8,838 nucleotides of DNA from an uncultured Eubacteriales bacterium (GTDB lineage Bacteria; Bacillota; Clostridia; Oscillospirales; CAG-272): assembly GCA_902491535.1 (NCBI GenBank), contig CABUHS010000054.1:1-8838 (forward strand). The letters are read 5' to 3'. Shown piece after piece: positions 5,235-8,838 of the stretch (within the stretch, counting starts at the first letter, position 1; every line of letters starts with the position of its first letter). Below the pieces are notes generated by a model. It did not search any database. It worked only from the letters and a program-made list of their open reading frames with translations, and was not told the DNA's origin. Both the position numbers and the translations under genes were made by a program.

Positions 5235-6470
5235 ATGGAGCATAACGCAGGAAGCGGCGCGGCGGATACGCGCGCCTTTACCGTAACGCAGATAAATGAA
5301 TACGCGCGGATGCTCATAGATGAAAATCCGGTCATGAAAAATGTTTATGTCAAGGGCGAGATATCCAATTTTGTGAATCACCGCACCGGACATATGTATT
5401 TTACTCTCAAGGATGACGGCGGAGTCCTTAAATCGGTAATGTTCCGCTCGAATACGTCAAAGCTTCGGTTTATGCCCGAAAACGGTATGCGCGTAGTCGC
5501 GCACGGAAAGATCTCGGTATTCGTTCAGGGCGGACAGTATCAGCTTTATGCCGACGGTCTTGAGCCTGACGGAGTCGGAGCGCTTTATATAGCGTATGAG
5601 CAGCTGAAACGCAAGCTCGAAGCCGAGGGCCTTTTCGATGCATCGAGAAAAAAGCCGATTCCGAAGATACCGACACGCGTCGGCGTAATCACCTCACCTA
5701 CGGGCGCGGCCGTGAGGGATATTCTTAATATTACCGGACGGCGGTTTCCGTATGCAGAGGTGGTCATATTTCCGTCTCTTGTCCAGGGGGACGGCGCTGC
5801 ATCGCAGCTGTGCGAGGGCGTGAAATATTTTAACCGTACAAAGCGTGCCGACGTTATAATAATAGGACGCGGAGGCGGATCTATCGAGGATCTGTGGGCG
5901 TTCAACGACGAGACTCTTGCGAGAACCATCGCGGCTTCGGATATCCCGGTCATTTCGGCGGTAGGTCATGAAACGGATTTTACTATAGCTGATTTCGCAG
6001 CTGACAGACGCGCGCCTACGCCGTCTGCGGCGGCTGAGCTTGCTGTCCCCGATACTGCGGTGCTTAAGCGCCAGATAGGCAATATCGTAGGATATATAGA
6101 GCAGAATTTAGACGGAAAAATAAGGCGCGCAAGGGAGCGCCTGAGCGGATATGAGTCAAGGCGCTGTCTTTCCGGTCCGGAATTTATTACAGAAGACCGC
6201 AGAATGAAGCTTATGCTATATGAGAACCGGCTCGATTCGGCTGTAAAGAACGAGATAGGCGACCGCCGTGAGGAATTTGTGAGACTTACCGCATCGCTTC
6301 GCGCTCTCGATCCTATGGCGGTCATATCGAGAGGATATTCGGCTGTATTTTCATCCGACGGAAGCGTTATTAAAAGTGTTGCACAGCTTGAAAAAGGAGA
6401 TTCATTCACATTTAAAACGACCGACGGCGAGGTTGACGGAATCGTTACCGATATGCGAAAATCGGAGTAA
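5235..6470 (+). CDS. xseA: Exodeoxyribonuclease VII large subunit
   Basis: XseA is the catalytic subunit of exonuclease VII, which degrades single-stranded DNA from both ends and acts in mismatch repair and removal of damaged DNA. The 411-residue length is typical. Residues 14-112 form the N-terminal OB-fold (FTVTQINEYARMLIDENP, then VKGEISNF and GHMYFTLKDD). The catalytic domain shows RVGVITSPTGAAVRDIL (148-164), GRGGGSIEDLWAFNDE (211-226), SAVGHETDFTIADFAADRRA (241-260) and TPSAAAE (262-268). A long helical region follows, which in the family binds XseB, and the C-terminus has DPMAVISRGYSAV and VDGIVTD. GAGAGG lies 9 bases before the ATG. The partner xseB is normally next to it or overlapping; here two unrelated genes (6580-7786) stand between them. 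Confidence 0.98.
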   Translation: MEHNAGSGAADTRAFTVTQINEYARMLIDENPVMKNVYVKGEISNFVNHRTGHMYFTLKDDGGVLKSVMFRSNTSKLRFMPENGMRVVAHGKISVFVQGGQYQLYADGLEPDGVGALYIAYEQLKRKLEAEGLFDASRKKPIPKIPTRVGVITSPTGAAVRDILNITGRRFPYAEVVIFPSLVQGDGAASQLCEGVKYFNRTKRADVIIIGRGGGSIEDLWAFNDETLARTIAASDIPVISAVGHETDFTIADFAADRRAPTPSAAAELAVPDTAVLKRQIGNIVGYIEQNLDGKIRRARERLSGYESRRCLSGPEFITEDRRMKLMLYENRLDSAVKNEIGDRREEFVRLTASLRALDPMAVISRGYSAVFSSDGSVIKSVAQLEKGDSFTFKTTDGEVDGIVTDMRKSE

Positions 6471-6579
6471 CAAGGTTTGTATTGCCGATTTACCGCTCTG
6501 CCGGATTTATCGTGTTCACGGAAATCAGTTTTCCGGTGTTTCGGAATGAAAAATAATTTTGTGAAGTGAAAAAATTTAT

Positions 6580-7113
6580 ATGGTTTTACTGATAGCGGGC
6601 GCGTCGCACACCGGAAAGACAGCTTTGGCGCAAAGACTTCTTAAGAAATACGGATATCCTTACCTTTCGATAGACCATTTAAAAATGGGACTTATAAGAA
6701 GCAAAAATACGGTGCTTACGCCGACGAGCGATGATAAATTATTAACAGATTATCTGTGGCCGATAGTCAGAGAAATTATAAAGACCGCAATAGAAAACGG
6801 TCAGGATCTTATTGTTGAGGGCTGTTATATCCCGTTTGACTGGACAAAAAGCTTTGATACGGATTATCTTCAGCATATCAGATATATCTGTCTGGTTATG
6901 AGTGGATCATATATAAAAGAACATTATGATGATATAAAAAAGTATGCAGGCGTTGTCGAGAAGCGGCTTGACGATTCGTATTGTACGGTTGAAAGTCTGA
7001 TACATGATAATGCCGCGGCATTGGAAATGTGTAAATTATACAGTGCAGATTATTATCTCATCGACGGCGATTATCCCGCGGATATTGATTTTTTTGAACA
7101 TGACAGCGAATAA
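6580..7113 (+). CDS. P-loop kinase-like protein (AAA_33/zeta-type nucleotide-binding family)
   Basis: The 177-residue protein has a clear Walker A, GASHTGKT, at residues 7-14 after a hydrophobic strand (VLLIA). An acidic substrate-side motif follows at 30-37 (SIDHLKMG), and a Walker B-like strand DLIVEG at 77-81 ends in Glu80. Arg40, Arg64 and Arg101 are candidate phosphate-contacting residues. The layout fits small kinases that phosphorylate a small molecule, and similar proteins of Bacillota tend to be labelled adenylate kinase or 2-phosphoglycerate kinase without proof. No lid domain with zinc cysteines is seen, so a standard adenylate kinase is unlikely. The leader is A+T-rich with only a weak ribosome binding site, and the gene is visibly richer in A+T than xseA. 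Lying between xseA and xseB, it looks like an insertion, possibly acquired together with the following acetyltransferase. The substrate cannot be inferred. Confidence 0.82.
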   Translation: MVLLIAGASHTGKTALAQRLLKKYGYPYLSIDHLKMGLIRSKNTVLTPTSDDKLLTDYLWPIVREIIKTAIENGQDLIVEGCYIPFDWTKSFDTDYLQHIRYICLVMSGSYIKEHYDDIKKYAGVVEKRLDDSYCTVESLIHDNAAALEMCKLYSADYYLIDGDYPADIDFFEHDSE

Positions 7114-7237
7114 TTTCCGGATCAAAATATAGGAAATGCGGCAGCCGGAGTGAGAATAAGGTATTATATATAGAACAATGGGTAATTTTCTTCACTGACA
7201 GGTCTTGAAAATTTGATGCTGAAAGGATGTTTTACAG

Positions 7238-7786
7238 TTGAGATTTGAAACAGAGCGGTTGATCCTGCGTCCGTGGATAGAGTCGGATGCCGAAAGTCTT
7301 TATGAATATGCGTCCGATCCTGCCGTAAGCGGTCCTACCGGCTTTCCGGTTCATAAGTCTGCGGAGGAAAGCAGGGAAGTTATAAAAAATATTCTTTCAG
7401 CCGACGGAAATTATGCCGTCTGTCTGAAACCGGAAGATAAGGCTGTCGGATGTGTCAGTCTTATGATCGGCGAAAAAAGCAATATTAAATGTGCCGGAAA
7501 TGAGGCAGAGATCGGGTATTGGATCGGCGTTCCGTTCTGGGGGAACGGATTTATACCCGAGGCGGTCTGCAGGATAATGCGTTACGGCTTTGAGGAGATG
7601 GGACTCGAAAAACTGTGGTGCGGATATTTTGACGGAAACGAAAAATCAAGACGTGTACAGGAAAAATGCGGATTTGTCTATCATCACACAAACAGAGATC
7701 TGTTCTGGGAAAAGACCGGAGAGACAAAAACGGAGCATATCACGTGTATTACATATAATGAGTGGCGGGAGCAAAACAAGATCTGA
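7238..7786 (+). CDS. GNAT-family N-acetyltransferase (RimJ/RimL-like)
   Basis: This predicted 182-residue acetyl-CoA-dependent N-acetyltransferase starts with the RimJ/RimL-type pattern RFETERLILRPWIESDAESL. The acetyl-CoA binding core is EIGYWIGVPFWGNGFIPEAV, where the family's pyrophosphate loop (Q/R-x-x-G-x-G/A) is represented by FWGNGF. It is followed by the helix ICRIMRYGFEEMGLEKL-type segment and the C-terminal pattern NEKSRRVQEKCGF, typical of these enzymes. Such proteins modify ribosomal proteins, other N-termini, antibiotics or small amines; the substrate cannot be chosen here. The start is TTG at 7238, supported by GAAAGGATG about 10 bases upstream and by the family N-terminus beginning at exactly this point. 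No start ATG is available. The 124-base leader shows no convincing promoter. Confidence 0.93.
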   Translation: MRFETERLILRPWIESDAESLYEYASDPAVSGPTGFPVHKSAEESREVIKNILSADGNYAVCLKPEDKAVGCVSLMIGEKSNIKCAGNEAEIGYWIGVPFWGNGFIPEAVCRIMRYGFEEMGLEKLWCGYFDGNEKSRRVQEKCGFVYHHTNRDLFWEKTGETKTEHITCITYNEWREQNKI

Positions 7787-7843
7787 ATTTGCAGTGCCGG
7801 TAAAAATAATTTACGGCGCACTTACATACAGAAAGGAAAGATA

Positions 7844-8107
7844 ATGGCAGATAAGAAGATGTCATCCGATAAAAAAGATAAACAGACTGAGAACATGAGC
7901 TTCGAGGAGGCAATGGTAAGACTTGAGGAGATCGTCCGTTCACTCGAGGGCGGAACAGCACAGCTTGACAGTTCTCTTGCCATGTTTGAAGAGGGCGTCA
8001 AGCTTGTCGGCTTCTGCAACCGTAAGCTTGACGATGCGGAGCGCAGAATAAAGATACTTTACAAAAAAGAGGACGGTGATATCGGTGAGCGCGAATTTGA
8101 ATCATGA
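7844..8107 (+). CDS. xseB: Exodeoxyribonuclease VII small subunit
   Basis: XseB is the small regulatory subunit, several copies of which bind the helical arm of XseA and complete exonuclease VII. The 87 residues include a charged N-terminal extension (1-16, ADKKMSSDKKDKQTE) and the family core SFEEAMVRLEEIVRSLEGG (19-37), then LDSSLAMFEEGVKLV (41-55) and the C-terminal helix with CNRKLDDAERRI. Length and sequence are normal. GAAAGG lies 7 bases before the ATG. Its 3' end overlaps the predicted start of ispA by 23 bases, consistent with translational coupling. Separation from xseA by two genes is the unusual point. Confidence 0.97.
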   Translation: MADKKMSSDKKDKQTENMSFEEAMVRLEEIVRSLEGGTAQLDSSLAMFEEGVKLVGFCNRKLDDAERRIKILYKKEDGDIGEREFES

Positions 8108-8838
8108 TTTGCTTAAGTCATTGATGCATGAGGACGCAAAGCGTATCGAATCAGAACTTGAAAGGCTTTTTACCGCACCCGACGGTATGCCGGAGGAGCT
8201 TTACGAGGCAATGCGATACAGTCTTCTCTGCGGCGGAAAGCGTATAAGACCGTTTCTCGTCCTGGCATTCTGCCGTATGCACGGCGGAGATGAAAGAGCC
8301 GCGCTGCCGTATGCATGCGCTATAGAGGCGCTGCATACATATTCCCTTATTCATGACGATATGCCGTGCCTTGATAATGACGATCTCAGGCGCGGCGCGC
8401 CCACATGCCATAAGAAATTCGGAGAGGGGACCGCTATGCTTGCGGGAGACGCGATGCAGGCGGCTGCTTTCGGAATGGCTGCTGAAAACACGTTTGCTGA
8501 TGATGCGCAGACACGCGCGGCAATCAAAGCGCTTGCATATGCCGCAGGTCCTGCCGGGATGGTAGGAGGGCAGATGCTCGATCTTATCGGCGAGCGCAGC
8601 AGACTTTCATACGGTCAGCTTTTGAAAATGAATACGCTGAAGACCTGTAGGTTTATAAGCGTGTCGTGTATGCTCGGATGTATAGCGGCGGGTGTTCTCG
8701 GCGGTGAAGAGCTTGGCGCGGCGGAGAAATACGGAGAGGCGCTCGGTCTTTGCTTTCAGCTGACGGACGATCTTCTTGACCGCGACACCGAAAAGCAGGA
8801 AAAAACCACATTTCTGTCTTTTATGGGCGAGGATGAAG
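8085..8838 (+). CDS. ispA: Farnesyl diphosphate synthase (partial, runs off the right edge)
   Basis: This prenyl transferase condenses IPP with DMAPP and then with geranyl diphosphate to give farnesyl diphosphate, the precursor of undecaprenyl phosphate and other isoprenoids. About 251 codons are visible; the family usually has about 290-300 residues, so only the last part is missing. Landmarks are GGKRIRP (50-56), the first aspartate-rich motif DDMPCLD (91-97) followed by NDDLRRG, and the second one DDLLD (228-232). HTYSLIHDD, with Tyr86 five residues before the first aspartate and the two-residue insert in the motif, is the bacterial (type II) FPP synthase signature, so chain length C15 is favoured over C20. 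The start is GTG at 8085, with AGAGGA 11 bases upstream inside xseB. A second in-frame GTG at 8076 is too close to that site. Confidence 0.95.
   Translation, partial: MSANLNHDLLKSLMHEDAKRIESELERLFTAPDGMPEELYEAMRYSLLCGGKRIRPFLVLAFCRMHGGDERAALPYACAIEALHTYSLIHDDMPCLDNDDLRRGAPTCHKKFGEGTAMLAGDAMQAAAFGMAAENTFADDAQTRAAIKALAYAAGPAGMVGGQMLDLIGERSRLSYGQLLKMNTLKTCRFISVSCMLGCIAAGVLGGEELGAAEKYGEALGLCFQLTDDLLDRDTEKQEKTTFLSFMGEDE

Noticed and set aside
5176..5286. A 36-codon open frame (start ATG at 5176) overlapping the xseA start, as a possible leader peptide
   Set aside because: It has no good ribosome binding site, its sequence shows no domain or signal-peptide character, and most of it is xseA coding sequence in another frame.
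6519..6535. Hairpin CGGAAA-TCAGT-TTTCCG after xseA as a terminator
   Set aside because: The stem is only 6 base pairs and is not followed by a T tract; too weak to call.
7796..7817. Imperfect hairpin between the GNAT gene and xseB as a terminator
   Set aside because: The stem has a bulged G and is mostly A-T, and there is no T tract after it; it also lies within an apparent operon.

Overview
The window looks like chromosomal DNA of an uncultured member of the Clostridia (Bacillota). The support is the gene order nusB - TsaD-like - xseA - (insert) - xseB - ispA, AGGAGG-like ribosome binding sites, GTG/TTG starts beside ATG, a consensus sigma-70/SigA-type promoter, and protein sequences of Clostridia type. 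Genus cannot be read from this sequence. No rRNA, tRNA, CRISPR array, transposase or phage gene was seen.

Layout from left to right. Positions 1-252 hold the 3' end of thrS (threonyl-tRNA synthetase, anticodon-binding domain), with an unexpected in-frame TAG at 7-9, followed by a strong hairpin terminator (266-310). Converging on it, on the minus strand, is an XRE-type helix-turn-helix regulator with a helical, TPR-like C-terminal half (341-1435). Its promoter (1469-1497) is overlapped by a perfect 14-base palindrome, a candidate autoregulatory operator. Next on the minus strand is a two-gene unit: a PsbP/DcrB-like lipoprotein (2763-3368), then a NifS/IscS-type cysteine desulfurase (1574-2746), with a hairpin (1537-1567) after it.

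A divergent intergenic region (3369-3650) carries a perfect-consensus promoter (TTGACA-17-TATAAT) with a dyad between its boxes and a leader hairpin. This promoter drives the rightward operon: nusB (transcription antitermination, with a repeat-bearing acidic tail), a divergent TsaD/Kae1-family paralogue, xseA (exonuclease VII large subunit), a small P-loop kinase-like protein, a GNAT acetyltransferase with a TTG start, xseB (exonuclease VII small subunit), and ispA (farnesyl diphosphate synthase, running off the right edge). nusB/TsaD-like and xseB/ispA overlap, which suggests translational coupling.

The housekeeping part (rRNA/mRNA antitermination, DNA exonuclease VII, isoprenoid precursor synthesis) is conventional. 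The unusual parts are the kinase + GNAT pair separating the two exonuclease VII subunits, the uncharacterised TsaD paralogue, the regulator with its palindromic operator, the ThrS stop codon, and the extended NusB tail. I found no convincing evidence of a complete new defence, mobile or signalling system.
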